From positions 558,001 to 622,000 of the forward strand of contig NZ_FODR01000001.1 in NCBI RefSeq assembly GCF_900110415.1: a DNA stretch of 64,000 nt, in the 5' to 3' direction. The stretch is from Mucilaginibacter sp. OK283. GTDB lineage: Bacteria; Bacteroidota; Bacteroidia; Sphingobacteriales; Sphingobacteriaceae. A model generated the notes under the pieces. That model was given only the letters and a program-made list of their open reading frames with translations, ran no database searches and had not been told where the DNA came from. Positions 16,289 to 24,659 of this stretch are shown piece by piece (positions within the stretch are counted from its first letter, which is position 1; every line of letters starts with the position of its first letter). Position numbers and translations under genes: made by a program.

Positions 16289-17852
16289 GCATCAGCAAAC
16301 CTTATTTGAGTTTATGAGCCAGCAGGCCGATAAGCTTGCTGCGCAAACGCTACAGCACATTGGCCTAACTTTTATCTCGCTTTTTATTGCTGTGATTATT
16401 GGTTTGCCATTGGGTATTTTTATTACCCGTAAAATAAAGTTATCCGGCCCTGTACTGGGCATAGCAGGGATATTGCAAACCATTCCAAGCATCGCATTAT
16501 TGGGGTTCATGATTCCTTTGCTGGGCATCGGTGCCAAACCGGCCATTGTAGCCCTGTTGCTTTACGCGTTGCTACCAATCATTCGTAATACGTATACGGG
16601 CGTTACCGGGGTAGACGCTTCGGTGAAGGAGGCGGCCGTTGCCATGGGAATGAATAAGTGGCAGATTTTGTTTAAAGTAGAGCTGCCTCTGGCTACGCCC
16701 GTTATTTTGGCCGGAATCCGCACGGCTACTGTAATAAATGTGGGCGTGGCAACCCTGGCCTCATATATTGCTGCGGGCGGCTTAGGCGAGTTTATTTTTG
16801 GCGGCATTTCGCTCAACAACACCAATATGATATTGGCGGGCGCCATACCTGCAGCCTTACTGGCCATTATATTTGATTTTCTGCTGTCGCAGCTGCAGAA
16901 GCTGAATTTTAAAAAGATAAGGAAAAGTACTTATGCATTGCCGGTTTTGCTGGTACTCTTGTCATCGCTATATTTCATACCATCTGCATACGGCGGTAAA
17001 CTCACTGCCGGTTTTACGCCCGAATTTATGGGCAGGCAGGATGGCAACCTGGGGCTTCAAAGTAAATACGGCTTAAAAATTCACACCGTGGTCATCAGCG
17101 ATGCGGTGATGTACAAGGCAGCGTTTGAAAAACAATTGGATGTAATTAGCGGCTACTCTACTGATGGCCGGTTAAAGGCTTATGACCTGGTGGTTTTAGA
17201 TGATGACAAAAATATTTTTCCTCCCTACTATGCTGCCCCCATTGTGCGCGATGAATCACTGAAAAAATATCCTGACCTGGAAAAGACATTAAACCTGCTA
17301 TCAGGTAAAATAAATGATTCCATTATGACGGAATTAAACTACCGTACCGACTATCTTCACCAAAGCCCCGAAAGGGTGGCAAAGGATTTCCTTGAGGCTA
17401 ATAAACTGTATAAATCATCCCGCGAGGGGACTGCCGGGATCATTCGTATTGGCTCAAAAATATTTGGCGAGCAATACATCCTGGCCAACATCTACAGTAT
17501 GTTAATAAAGGGATATACCAATTATGATGTTGCCACTAAAACGGGCCTTGGGGGCACCAAAATTTGTTTTGATGCTTTAACTAATGACCAGATAGATTTT
17601 TATCCAGAATACACGGGTACCGGCTTGCTGGCCATTTTGCAGGCGTCGCCAAAAACGGTTGCCGAAGTATCAAAAAGTAAGGATAACACTTATGATTATG
17701 TGCAGCAGGAATTTGAAAAACGGTACCAGGTAAAATGGCTGAAGCCTATTGGGTTTAATAATGCCTACGCTTTGATGATGCGCAAGCAGCAAGCAAAAAA
17801 GTTAAGTATTAAAACAATTTCAAATCTTAAACGATATTTGAATAGTAATTAA
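16281..17852 (+). CDS. egtU: Fused permease/substrate-binding ABC protein, EgtU-like, with circularly permuted binding domain
   Basis: A 523-residue fusion. Residues 1-215 are a BPD_transp_1 permease with several membrane helices and the EAA loop EAAVAMGMNKWQILF. An anchoring helix follows (about 218-238). The rest is an OpuAC-type binding domain in an unusual order. Residues 241-380 (GFTPEFMGRQDG, YSTDGRLKAYDLVVLDDD, FPPYYAAPIVR, SPERVAKDFLE) correspond to the normal C-terminal half, and residues 386-523 (RIGSKIFGEQYILAN, GLGGTKICFDAL, DFYPEYTGTG, WLKPIGFNNAYAL) to the normal N-terminal half. Fusion of permease and binding domain is typical of EgtU. The operon with EgtB and EgtD points to ergothioneine uptake. 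It starts inside the ATPase gene and ends 4 bases before egtB. Confidence 0.85.
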   Translation: MNEHQQTLFEFMSQQADKLAAQTLQHIGLTFISLFIAVIIGLPLGIFITRKIKLSGPVLGIAGILQTIPSIALLGFMIPLLGIGAKPAIVALLLYALLPIIRNTYTGVTGVDASVKEAAVAMGMNKWQILFKVELPLATPVILAGIRTATVINVGVATLASYIAAGGLGEFIFGGISLNNTNMILAGAIPAALLAIIFDFLLSQLQKLNFKKIRKSTYALPVLLVLLSSLYFIPSAYGGKLTAGFTPEFMGRQDGNLGLQSKYGLKIHTVVISDAVMYKAAFEKQLDVISGYSTDGRLKAYDLVVLDDDKNIFPPYYAAPIVRDESLKKYPDLEKTLNLLSGKINDSIMTELNYRTDYLHQSPERVAKDFLEANKLYKSSREGTAGIIRIGSKIFGEQYILANIYSMLIKGYTNYDVATKTGLGGTKICFDALTNDQIDFYPEYTGTGLLAILQASPKTVAEVSKSKDNTYDYVQQEFEKRYQVKWLKPIGFNNAYALMMRKQQAKKLSIKTISNLKRYLNSN

Positions 17853-17856
17853 TTAG

Positions 17857-19008
17857 ATGGATTTAGCTGATTGTTATAAAAAAGTTAGGCTGCGAACGGA
17901 GCAGATTTGCAGCCCGCTGCAAACCGAAGATTACGTGGTGCAGCCTGTGGTTGATGTTAGTCCGCCCAAGTGGCATATCGGGCATGTTACCTGGTTTTTT
18001 GAAACCTTTATCCTGAAGCCGTATTTCATGGGCTACCAGGAATTTAATCTCAACTATAATTACGTTTTCAATAGCTATTATGAAACGGTAGGCAACCGCG
18101 TTATCCGTACCGACAGAGGCAATTTAAGCCGCCCTACAGTTGCCGATATTTACCAGTACCGGGCCTATGTGGATGAGGCCATGACCAAATTTCTGTGCCA
18201 GGAACCATCCGCAGAAGTGAGGGAATTGCTCATTCTCGGTTTTAACCACGAGGAACAGCACCAGGAACTTTTATTAACAGATATTAAATACATTTTAGGG
18301 CATAACCCATTGTTCCCGGCTTATGACGATAGTTATGTATCGCCAAAAATCTCAACGGCTGAAAGCGCCGGTTTCGTTAAAATGAATGAAGGCGTTTATG
18401 AGATAGGCTATAGTGGTGAAGGTTTTTGTTTCGATAACGAACTTAACCGGCATAAAGTTTACTTAAATTTATATGAGATAAGCCCCAACCTGGTAACCAA
18501 TGCCGAATACCTGGAGTTTATTGACAGCGGCGGATATCACGATTTTCGCCACTGGCATGCCGAGGGTTGGGATTGGGCGAATACTCATAAGGTCGAGGCC
18601 CCGCTTTACTGGCATTTAATTGATGGCGAATGGCACAATTATACTTATCATGGCTTACAACCGCTTGATTTAAAGGATCCGGTGTGTCATATCAGTTATT
18701 TTGAGGCCTATGCTTACGCTTCATGGAAGGGGTTAAGGTTGCCTACTGAATTTGAGTGGGAGGCAGCTGCAACAAAATTCAGCTGGGGTAAAAGCTGGGA
18801 GTGGACGGAAAGTTCGTACCTTCCTTATCCCGGGTTTGCAAAAGCACCGGGTGCAATAGGCGAGTATAACGGCAAGTTTATGGTAAACCAAAAAGTATTG
18901 CGCGGCGCATCAGAAGCAACATCGCCAGGCCACAGCAGGATAACTTACCGCAATTTTTTTCAAACACATTTACGTTGGCAGTTTACCGGCATCAGGCTTG
19001 CAAGGTAA
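17857..19008 (+). CDS. egtB: EgtB-like ergothioneine sulfoxide synthase
   Basis: A 383-residue nonheme iron enzyme that oxidatively couples a thiol donor to hercynine. The N-terminal DinB-like domain supplies iron ligands: a His in WHIGHVTWFFE and the HxxxH pair in GFNHEEQHQELL. The C-terminal FGE-sulfatase/SUMF1 domain is complete (GLRLPTEFEWEAAA, WEWTESSYLPYP, VLRGASEATS, YRNFFQ, FTGIRLAR). It is far shorter than OvoA and has no methyltransferase domain, so it belongs to the ergothioneine route. No egtA or egtC is nearby, so it may use cysteine directly, as some EgtB types do; that is inference. It is followed directly by egtD. Confidence 0.88.
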   Translation: MDLADCYKKVRLRTEQICSPLQTEDYVVQPVVDVSPPKWHIGHVTWFFETFILKPYFMGYQEFNLNYNYVFNSYYETVGNRVIRTDRGNLSRPTVADIYQYRAYVDEAMTKFLCQEPSAEVRELLILGFNHEEQHQELLLTDIKYILGHNPLFPAYDDSYVSPKISTAESAGFVKMNEGVYEIGYSGEGFCFDNELNRHKVYLNLYEISPNLVTNAEYLEFIDSGGYHDFRHWHAEGWDWANTHKVEAPLYWHLIDGEWHNYTYHGLQPLDLKDPVCHISYFEAYAYASWKGLRLPTEFEWEAAATKFSWGKSWEWTESSYLPYPGFAKAPGAIGEYNGKFMVNQKVLRGASEATSPGHSRITYRNFFQTHLRWQFTGIRLAR

Positions 19009-19027
19009 CTGCACAAAACAGGACGAT

Positions 19028-20020
19028 ATGGATTCAACCTTTGTACAAACAAATTTAACGGCAGTATCAAACGCAAAAACAAACTCGTTTTATAATGATG
19101 TTATAGCCGGCTTGCACGGAACCCCGAAGCGTTTAAACTCAAAGTATTTTTACGATGCCAATGGCGATAAGCTTTTTCAAGAACTGATGAACTGCGAGGA
19201 GTATTATCCAACCAATTGCGAACTGGAAATATTTTCGGAAAAAACAGACGAGATTACCAGCGCCCTTATTGCCGATGGTGATGCTTTTGACCTGATAGAA
19301 CTGGGCGCCGGGGATGCCATGAAATCAACCTACCTGCTGAAAGACTTGTTGGATAAAAAGGCCGAGTTTGCTTACCTGCCTATTGATATATCGGATAATG
19401 TAATCTCGTACCTCAATATTACCTTACCTGTTACCTTGCCCGGCTTAAATATAAAAGGACTTAACGGCGAGTATTTTGATATGCTTAAAAAGGCAGCATC
19501 TATGTCATCAAGACGAAAAGTGGTGCTTTTTTTAGGATCGAATATTGGCAATATGCCCGTGCCCGAAGCCATTGAGTTTTGCAGGGAATTACGTAATCAT
19601 CTTTCTGAAGGCGATATGGTGCTGATTGGGATGGACCTTAAAAAAGATCCCAAAGTGGTACTGGCGGCCTATAACGATAAAGAGGGCATTACCAAAAGAT
19701 TTAACCTTAACCTGCTGGAGCGTATTAACCGCGAATTAGAGGGTAATTTTGACCTCGCCAAATTCGATCATTACCCAACCTATGATCCTGAAACCGGAGC
19801 CTGCAAAAGCTACCTCATTAGCCTGGAAGATCAACTCGTAACCATCGGTGGTAAAGAAACGATCTCTTTTCAAAAAGATGAATACATCTATATGGAGATT
19901 TCTCAAAAATTCACCATTATGCAAACTGATCAGATTGCCATAAATGCCGGATTTGCGCCGGTAACCCAGTTTTTTGATGGTAAAAAATGGTTTGTTGATG
20001 CTGTTTGGGTTGCGGCATAG
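19028..20020 (+). CDS. egtD: EgtD, L-histidine N-alpha-trimethyltransferase
   Basis: A methyltransferase of about 330 residues that makes hercynine from histidine and S-adenosylmethionine, the first step of ergothioneine synthesis. Family marks are FYNDVIAGLHGTPKRLNSKY, YFYDANGDKLFQ, the EYYPTNCELEI segment, the SAM-binding motif IELGAGDAMKSTYL, and VLFLGSNIGNMP. The longest frame begins with TTG at 18998 inside egtB; the ATG at 19028, preceded by AGGA, is the better start and leaves 19 bases after the egtB stop. A hairpin terminator follows at 20071. It is the last gene of the operon. Confidence 0.92.
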   Translation: MDSTFVQTNLTAVSNAKTNSFYNDVIAGLHGTPKRLNSKYFYDANGDKLFQELMNCEEYYPTNCELEIFSEKTDEITSALIADGDAFDLIELGAGDAMKSTYLLKDLLDKKAEFAYLPIDISDNVISYLNITLPVTLPGLNIKGLNGEYFDMLKKAASMSSRRKVVLFLGSNIGNMPVPEAIEFCRELRNHLSEGDMVLIGMDLKKDPKVVLAAYNDKEGITKRFNLNLLERINRELEGNFDLAKFDHYPTYDPETGACKSYLISLEDQLVTIGGKETISFQKDEYIYMEISQKFTIMQTDQIAINAGFAPVTQFFDGKKWFVDAVWVAA

Positions 20021-20070
20021 GCTTTGGTAAATGCCTTGCTTTTAAAGGTATATATTTTATAAACCGTGTT

Positions 20071-20103
20071 GGTTGTTGGTTTTAAACCGGCAACCTTTTT
20101 TTG
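20071..20103 (+). terminator. Rho-independent terminator of the ergothioneine operon
   Basis: GGTTGTTGGTTT pairs with AAACCGGCAACC (with two G-T pairs) and is followed by a run of seven T, 51 bases after the egtD stop codon. Confidence 0.8.
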
Positions 20104-20174
20104 TATTTAAACCTGTAAAACCGGTTTCGGAGATTGTAATGCGGTACAAAAACAGCTAACTTTTTAGCAATGCA

Positions 20175-20241
20175 TACAGCTATAGATTTGAGTTGGAGCT
20201 TGCCGAAGTCCAACGCTTTCACTTAAGCATCTATAGTTGTA
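20175..20241. repeat. Nested inverted repeat (REP-like palindrome)
   Basis: The outer arms TACAGCTATAGAT (20175-20187) and ATCTATAGTTGTA (20229-20241) match at 12 of 13 positions. An inner perfect hairpin GTTGGA (20192-20197) / TCCAAC (20209-20214) encloses GCTTGCCGAAG. The nested shape resembles dispersed intergenic palindromes rather than a simple terminator. Confidence 0.65.
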
Positions 20242-20558
20242 ATTAATACAATTATTAATCGCCTTGTCTTCCTTAATTTTTCTTGTGTATATCAGGTTTT
20301 ATTGGTAAAATAGTATTATATTAATGTTGATTTATGTTTATTGCTGTCTATCAGCAATATATTTTGCTTTTCAAGTGTATTATTTACACTAATTCCGATA
20401 GGAAATATTTTTTCAATTTGTTTTATTTTGACGTTTATTTAATTATAATTGTTAAATAAACACTAATAATATCCTGCAGGGTTTTATTGATACTACCAAT
20501 TAAAGACGAAGCCGAAAATCTAAAAGAGTAGGCAATTACCATTTATTCTAAATTTTTT

Positions 20559-21998
20559 ATGAAAAGATATTTTTCACTGGCCGCGCTTTGCATAATTCTC
20601 GCAGCGGGAATAATAATAAGCTGCAAAAAAACCGAAAAGCTTAATAACACTACGCAAACAGAAGTGCCGCTGGTTAGTAAGGCCAAAACCATTAATGCAT
20701 TAGCCGGTGCTACCGGCATTCACGATCCATCTACCATAATTAAGCGCAACGGGGTTTATCATATCTGGGGTACGGGAAATCAAATATATCACCTTACCTC
20801 AACCGATTTAATAAAATGGACAACGGCTTCAACCGTTTTCGCTTCAGGTACCTGGCCCAGCTGGATAAACACATACGTTTCTAACTTTGGTGGAAATTTT
20901 TGGGCGCCGGAATGTATTTACATGGGTGGCAAGTATTATATGTATTACTCTGTTTCGATGGGTGCAAGGCCTTGCGCAATAGGCGTAGCAACCAGTACCG
21001 ATTTAACTACATGGACAGACCAGGGCATGGTTGTTTATTCAGATAATAATACTGTATACGGTTCTATCGATCCTTCGGTCTTCGCTGATGCCAGCGGTAA
21101 CTACTGGATGACTTTTGGTTCGCACTTAACGGGGATCTGGATAGCCCAGATAAATCCCTCAACAGGTAAAAGACTTAACAGCACGGTTAAAAACATAGCC
21201 GGCAGCAGTAGCAGCGAAAATGAAGCATCATACGTGATCAGGAATGGCAGTTATTATTACCTGTTTTACAATAAGGGTATTTGCTGTAACGGTACCAGTA
21301 GCACCTATTATGTCCAAATGGGCCGGTCAACCAGTCCCAATGGTACCTATGTTGATAAAAACGGCGTTAATTTGCTCAGCGGAGGCGGTACTACAGTATT
21401 AAGTTCATCAGGTAAATATATCGGCCCCGGTCAGGTGGGCTATTATACCGAAAACGGGTTCAATTTTCTTACCTATCATTATTATGACGGCAATAACGGT
21501 GGCACACCTACATTAGCAGTAGGTAATATGGGTTGGTCGGGCGGCTGGCCCTTTATAACACAGGATTGGATTGCTGCCGGGCGCTATAAAATTATAAATA
21601 GCAACAGCGGTAAAGTTTGGGACGACTGGGGATGTACGGGGGCTTCGCAACAAGCTATTGCTCAGAATACAAGCAATGGGCTTTTATGCCAGCAATGGGA
21701 TTTTACCGCTCTTGGAAACGGCGTTTTTAAAATAACATGCGCGCAAGGCGGTTTAGCTGCAGATGTTGTTAATTGCAATGCGGCAAACGGGGCCCCGCTG
21801 GACCTGTATGCTTATCTCAATAATAATTGCCAGAAGTTTGATTTGTCAAGGGCCGGTAATGGCAACTTAGTATTTACTCCTTTGAATGGCAACCGCGTTG
21901 TTGAGGTGCCAAATGCATCAACGGCCGATGGAGTTCAGCTTGCGCTATTTGATTATAACGGATCGACGTGCCAGCAGTGGACAGTGGCCACTCCATAA
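20559..21998 (+). CDS. Secreted GH43 glycosidase, arabinan endo-1,5-alpha-L-arabinosidase-like, with ricin-type lectin domain
   Basis: A 479-residue lipoprotein: a signal peptide with a Cys at residue 22 (GIIISC) predicts export and lipid anchoring. The five-bladed GH43 domain (about 45-335) shows the catalytic base D56 in GIHDPS, D171 in SIDPSVF and the acid E222 in ENEASYV; the GICCNGTSSTYYVQMGRS and GPGQVGYY segments fit endo-arabinanases. A C-terminal beta-trefoil (about 345-479) carries QxW repeats (CQQWDF, CQQWTV), a sugar-binding ricin B/CBM13-type module. It likely cleaves arabinan side chains of pectin. It stands alone, not beside the SusC/SusD locus further right. The exact substrate is not certain. 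Confidence 0.87.
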   Translation: MKRYFSLAALCIILAAGIIISCKKTEKLNNTTQTEVPLVSKAKTINALAGATGIHDPSTIIKRNGVYHIWGTGNQIYHLTSTDLIKWTTASTVFASGTWPSWINTYVSNFGGNFWAPECIYMGGKYYMYYSVSMGARPCAIGVATSTDLTTWTDQGMVVYSDNNTVYGSIDPSVFADASGNYWMTFGSHLTGIWIAQINPSTGKRLNSTVKNIAGSSSSENEASYVIRNGSYYYLFYNKGICCNGTSSTYYVQMGRSTSPNGTYVDKNGVNLLSGGGTTVLSSSGKYIGPGQVGYYTENGFNFLTYHYYDGNNGGTPTLAVGNMGWSGGWPFITQDWIAAGRYKIINSNSGKVWDDWGCTGASQQAIAQNTSNGLLCQQWDFTALGNGVFKITCAQGGLAADVVNCNAANGAPLDLYAYLNNNCQKFDLSRAGNGNLVFTPLNGNRVVEVPNASTADGVQLALFDYNGSTCQQWTVATP

Positions 21999-22072
21999 CA
22001 ATAGCAGATTTATTATGTAAGCAAGATCGATAAGCGCTGTTAAAAGTTGCTTCATAATAATACACTATAAAC

Positions 22073-22105
22073 AAAAAGCTGTTTTTGCAAATAAAACAGC
22101 TTTTT
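22073..22105. terminator. Bidirectional terminator between convergent genes
   Basis: AAAAAGCTGTTTT (22073-22085) and AAAACAGCTTTTT (22093-22105) form a perfect 13-base stem with A- and T-runs on both sides. It serves the GH43 gene on the plus strand and the PhyH gene on the minus strand. Confidence 0.88.
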
Positions 22106-22110
22106 GTTTG

Positions 22111-22932
22111 TTACAGTAGCTTGGGGTTCAATTCCGAATCTATCAGCCCACCAATAGGCTTGCCCATCAGCCATTTGTGGTGATCATTTTTTTGCCAGTC
22201 GTTTTTGTAGGGCGTAATGCGTGCGCCATCGGCTATATATATAACGGTCATTACCTCGCGCATTTTATCGGAGTTGTTGCCCGGCGCATTGTGAATAGTA
22301 AAACCCCGGTGCCAGGTGGCATCGCCTGCTTTCATGGTTTGCGCCCTGCTTATCGGGAAGCCTTTCTTTTTTACATAGTCGTCAAACGCCGACTCTGACT
22401 CGTCGGATATTTCATGATTAAATACCGCGCCATTGGTATAGGAGTTTGATGCAAAAGTAAGCATGCCCATATCTACGTCAATATCAACCAGAGGCATCCA
22501 CATGGTTACTGTATTATTGGTATCTATCGGCCAGTAATATTGATCCTGGTGCCATGGGGTAGGGCCTCCTCCGGCTTCTTTAAACAAGGCCTGGTCATGA
22601 TATAGCCGTACATTTTCAACCCCCATCAGGTCCGCAGCAATTTTGGCCATTCGTTTGGCAAAAACGAAGCGCTTTACATTGGCATCCACTTGCCATAAGT
22701 TCATGATCTGTAAAAATGCCTTGCCGTAAGTATCTCTGTCTTGCAGTTTGCGTTTTTCGGTATTGTACCTTTCAACAGCATCTACAATTACCGGGCGGTA
22801 AACTATAGATTCTTCTTTTGAAAGTATATTTTGAATTAAGGTATGCCCCTTTTTGCGGAACTCCAGAATGTTTTCTTCCGGTAATTTGATAAAATCATCC
22901 AGCGCTAACAGCTCAGAAACCTTTGCATTCAT
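22111..22932 (-). CDS. Phytanoyl-CoA dioxygenase (PhyH) family protein
   Basis: A 273-residue Fe(II)/2-oxoglutarate-dependent oxygenase fold. Metal ligands are visible as H and D of TPWHQDQYYWP and a distal His, most likely in DATWHRGFTIHNAPGNN, which also contributes to the 2-oxoglutarate site. The VTMWMPLVDIDVDMGML segment is a typical family strand. No signal peptide. The substrate cannot be read from sequence; bacterial members hydroxylate small metabolites. It is divergent from an AraC regulator starting 125 bases away, which may control it. Confidence 0.88.
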   Translation of the reverse strand: MNAKVSELLALDDFIKLPEENILEFRKKGHTLIQNILSKEESIVYRPVIVDAVERYNTEKRKLQDRDTYGKAFLQIMNLWQVDANVKRFVFAKRMAKIAADLMGVENVRLYHDQALFKEAGGGPTPWHQDQYYWPIDTNNTVTMWMPLVDIDVDMGMLTFASNSYTNGAVFNHEISDESESAFDDYVKKKGFPISRAQTMKAGDATWHRGFTIHNAPGNNSDKMREVMTVIYIADGARITPYKNDWQKNDHHKWLMGKPIGGLIDSELNPKLL

Positions 22933-23057
22933 ATTTTTTTTAGTTTATATTCAAAGTAAGTTTAACTTTAGCTGACAAAAAATGAAATGAATGGTGTAAT
23001 TGTGGATTATTTTATCCATAACCTAACTTTTTAATAAATCATACGTTAAAATATGCA

Positions 23058-23954
23058 ATGATAAAAGCCTCATACGAAGTTCTTCAGCCCTCTGTTAGTC
23101 AATCGTTCCTTGTCAAAAAATTTGATAAGCTGGCGTTTGACGCGCCTTACCATTTTCACCCCGAATATGAACTGACATGTATTTTAAAAGGGAGTGGTAA
23201 ACGGTATGTGGGCAGCCATATGGAAGATTTTGTATCAGACGATCTGGTGTTGCTTGGCCCCAATTTGCCCCACTGCTGGAAACTGGATATTGCCAATGTT
23301 TCGCCCGAGGAGGCAAGCGCCATTGTAATTCAGTTTAATGATGCGTTTTTGGGCGACGACTTTTTTAACAAGTTTGAATTGCTGCACATTAAAAAGCTGT
23401 TTCAGAAAAGCGGTTGCGGTGTATCATTCCATTCAGAAACGCAGCAGGAGGTAAAGCAGATGCTGCAAAGCCTGGTGGAAGAAAGGAGCAATTTTAGGGT
23501 ATTGATAGGTTTGTTGGAGATATTGCAGCGCCTGGCATCATCTGACGAATATATTTTGCTTGATCAGCACCGCGTTATAGCCGAGCGTTCGACAGCCGAG
23601 CAGGAGCGCATTAACCCCGTATTTGCTTACCTGGTAGAAAATTTCAGGAAACAGGTGTCGTTGGATGCCGCAGCAAGTATTGCCAACATGACCACCAATG
23701 CTTTTTGCAAGTACTTTAAAAAAGTAACCCGCAAAACATTTATGGAAACTATAATTGAATACCGGCTTAATTACGCTATACAGCAGTTGGTGCAAACCGA
23801 TAAGCCTATTTCAGAAATATCCTATGAAAGCGGTTTTGGCGATGTATCCCATTTTTATAAAATGTTTAAGGCCAAAATGAATTTAAGCCCGCTTAATTAC
23901 CGCAAAAGATTTATGCGGAACCTTGCAGGCAGCGCCAAAAAGTTATCTGCATAA
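23058..23954 (+). CDS. AraC-family transcriptional regulator
   Basis: A 298-residue regulator with an N-terminal cupin-like ligand domain (YHFHPEYELTCILKGSG, then VLLGPNLPHCWKL) and a C-terminal double helix-turn-helix (about 195-290; ISEISYESGFGDVSHFYKMF, then MNLSPLNYRKRF). The family usually senses sugars or other small molecules. The divergent PhyH gene is the obvious candidate target. It is convergent with the response regulator to its right, with only 5 bases between stop codons and no terminator visible. Confidence 0.92.
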   Translation: MIKASYEVLQPSVSQSFLVKKFDKLAFDAPYHFHPEYELTCILKGSGKRYVGSHMEDFVSDDLVLLGPNLPHCWKLDIANVSPEEASAIVIQFNDAFLGDDFFNKFELLHIKKLFQKSGCGVSFHSETQQEVKQMLQSLVEERSNFRVLIGLLEILQRLASSDEYILLDQHRVIAERSTAEQERINPVFAYLVENFRKQVSLDAAASIANMTTNAFCKYFKKVTRKTFMETIIEYRLNYAIQQLVQTDKPISEISYESGFGDVSHFYKMFKAKMNLSPLNYRKRFMRNLAGSAKKLSA

Positions 23955-23959
23955 TAAAC

Positions 23960-24616
23960 TCAGGTTACATTAATTATACCGCGTTTTATGGCATATATTA
24001 CCAGGCCCACCAGGTTTTTTGACCCCGTTTTTTCAAATAAACGTGCCCGGTACCCTTCAACGGTGCGTACGCTCAGGAAAATTTTATCGGCTATTTCCTG
24101 ATTTGAGTATTCCTGGCAAACCAGCTTCAGTACTTCAATTTCGCGCTCGTTTAAATCGGCTTTGTTAGGCGCGATGCTTTCGGAATGGTCATTGCCTACC
24201 AGTTGCTTAATAAGGGTGATTGACAGGTGCTCGTTAAAATAAAAACCCTTATTATGCACAGTAGATACTGCTTCAATAATTTCTTCCGGTTCGGCGTTTT
24301 TTAGCAGGTAGCCCGATGCGCCTGCTTTCATCATATCAACAATATACTTGTCTTCGTTAAACATCGATAGTGCCAGTATCTTGATGGTTTTATGCTGCTG
24401 ATGCACCAGGGCTGCCGTTTGGATACCATCCATTTCGGGCATTTTAATGTCCATTAAAAGCACATCAGGCGTTTGGGTTGTTAATAAACCCATCAGTTCT
24501 TTACCGTTTGATGCTTCAAGTATCAAGTCGAAATTTTCGCAATCTTCAAGGGTGGCTTTTAAACCATTCCTGAAAATTTTATGATCATCTACTATACCTA
24601 ATTTAATTGTACCCAT
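23960..24616 (-). CDS. NarL/LuxR-type response regulator
   Basis: A 218-residue two-domain regulator. The receiver domain (about 1-125) has the acidic pair DD in GIVDDHKIF, the phosphoacceptor Asp in LLMDIKMPEMDG and the later Lys in YLLKNAEPEE. The C-terminal LuxR-type helix-turn-helix (about 150-218) is complete: LNEREIEVLKLV, SNQEIADKIFLSVRTVEGY and FEKTGSKNLVGLV. It is the last gene of the operon 26574-23960, following its cognate kinase by 43 bases. The repeated CGTA-N4-TACG sites upstream of this operon and of the neighbouring genes are plausible binding sites for it, which is inference. Confidence 0.93.
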   Translation of the reverse strand: MGTIKLGIVDDHKIFRNGLKATLEDCENFDLILEASNGKELMGLLTTQTPDVLLMDIKMPEMDGIQTAALVHQQHKTIKILALSMFNEDKYIVDMMKAGASGYLLKNAEPEEIIEAVSTVHNKGFYFNEHLSITLIKQLVGNDHSESIAPNKADLNEREIEVLKLVCQEYSNQEIADKIFLSVRTVEGYRARLFEKTGSKNLVGLVIYAIKRGIINVT

Positions 24617-24659
24617 TGAATAACAAATAGTTGGCTAAAGATAGATTAAAGATACAAAA

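Larger units (their letters stand above)
20021..20558. other. Gene-free stretch with terminator, nested hairpin and AT-rich leader
   Basis: The first part holds the egtD terminator and a nested inverted repeat (listed separately). From about 20245 to 20558 the sequence is AT-rich and leads to the GH43 lipoprotein gene. No open frame of protein-like composition is seen, and no clear pair of -33/-7 promoter boxes was found. Confidence 0.6.

Noticed and set aside
15326..17852. Plain glycine betaine/choline OpuC transporter
   Set aside because: Possible by family, but the fused permease/binding architecture and the operon with EgtB and EgtD favour ergothioneine; kept as an alternative only.
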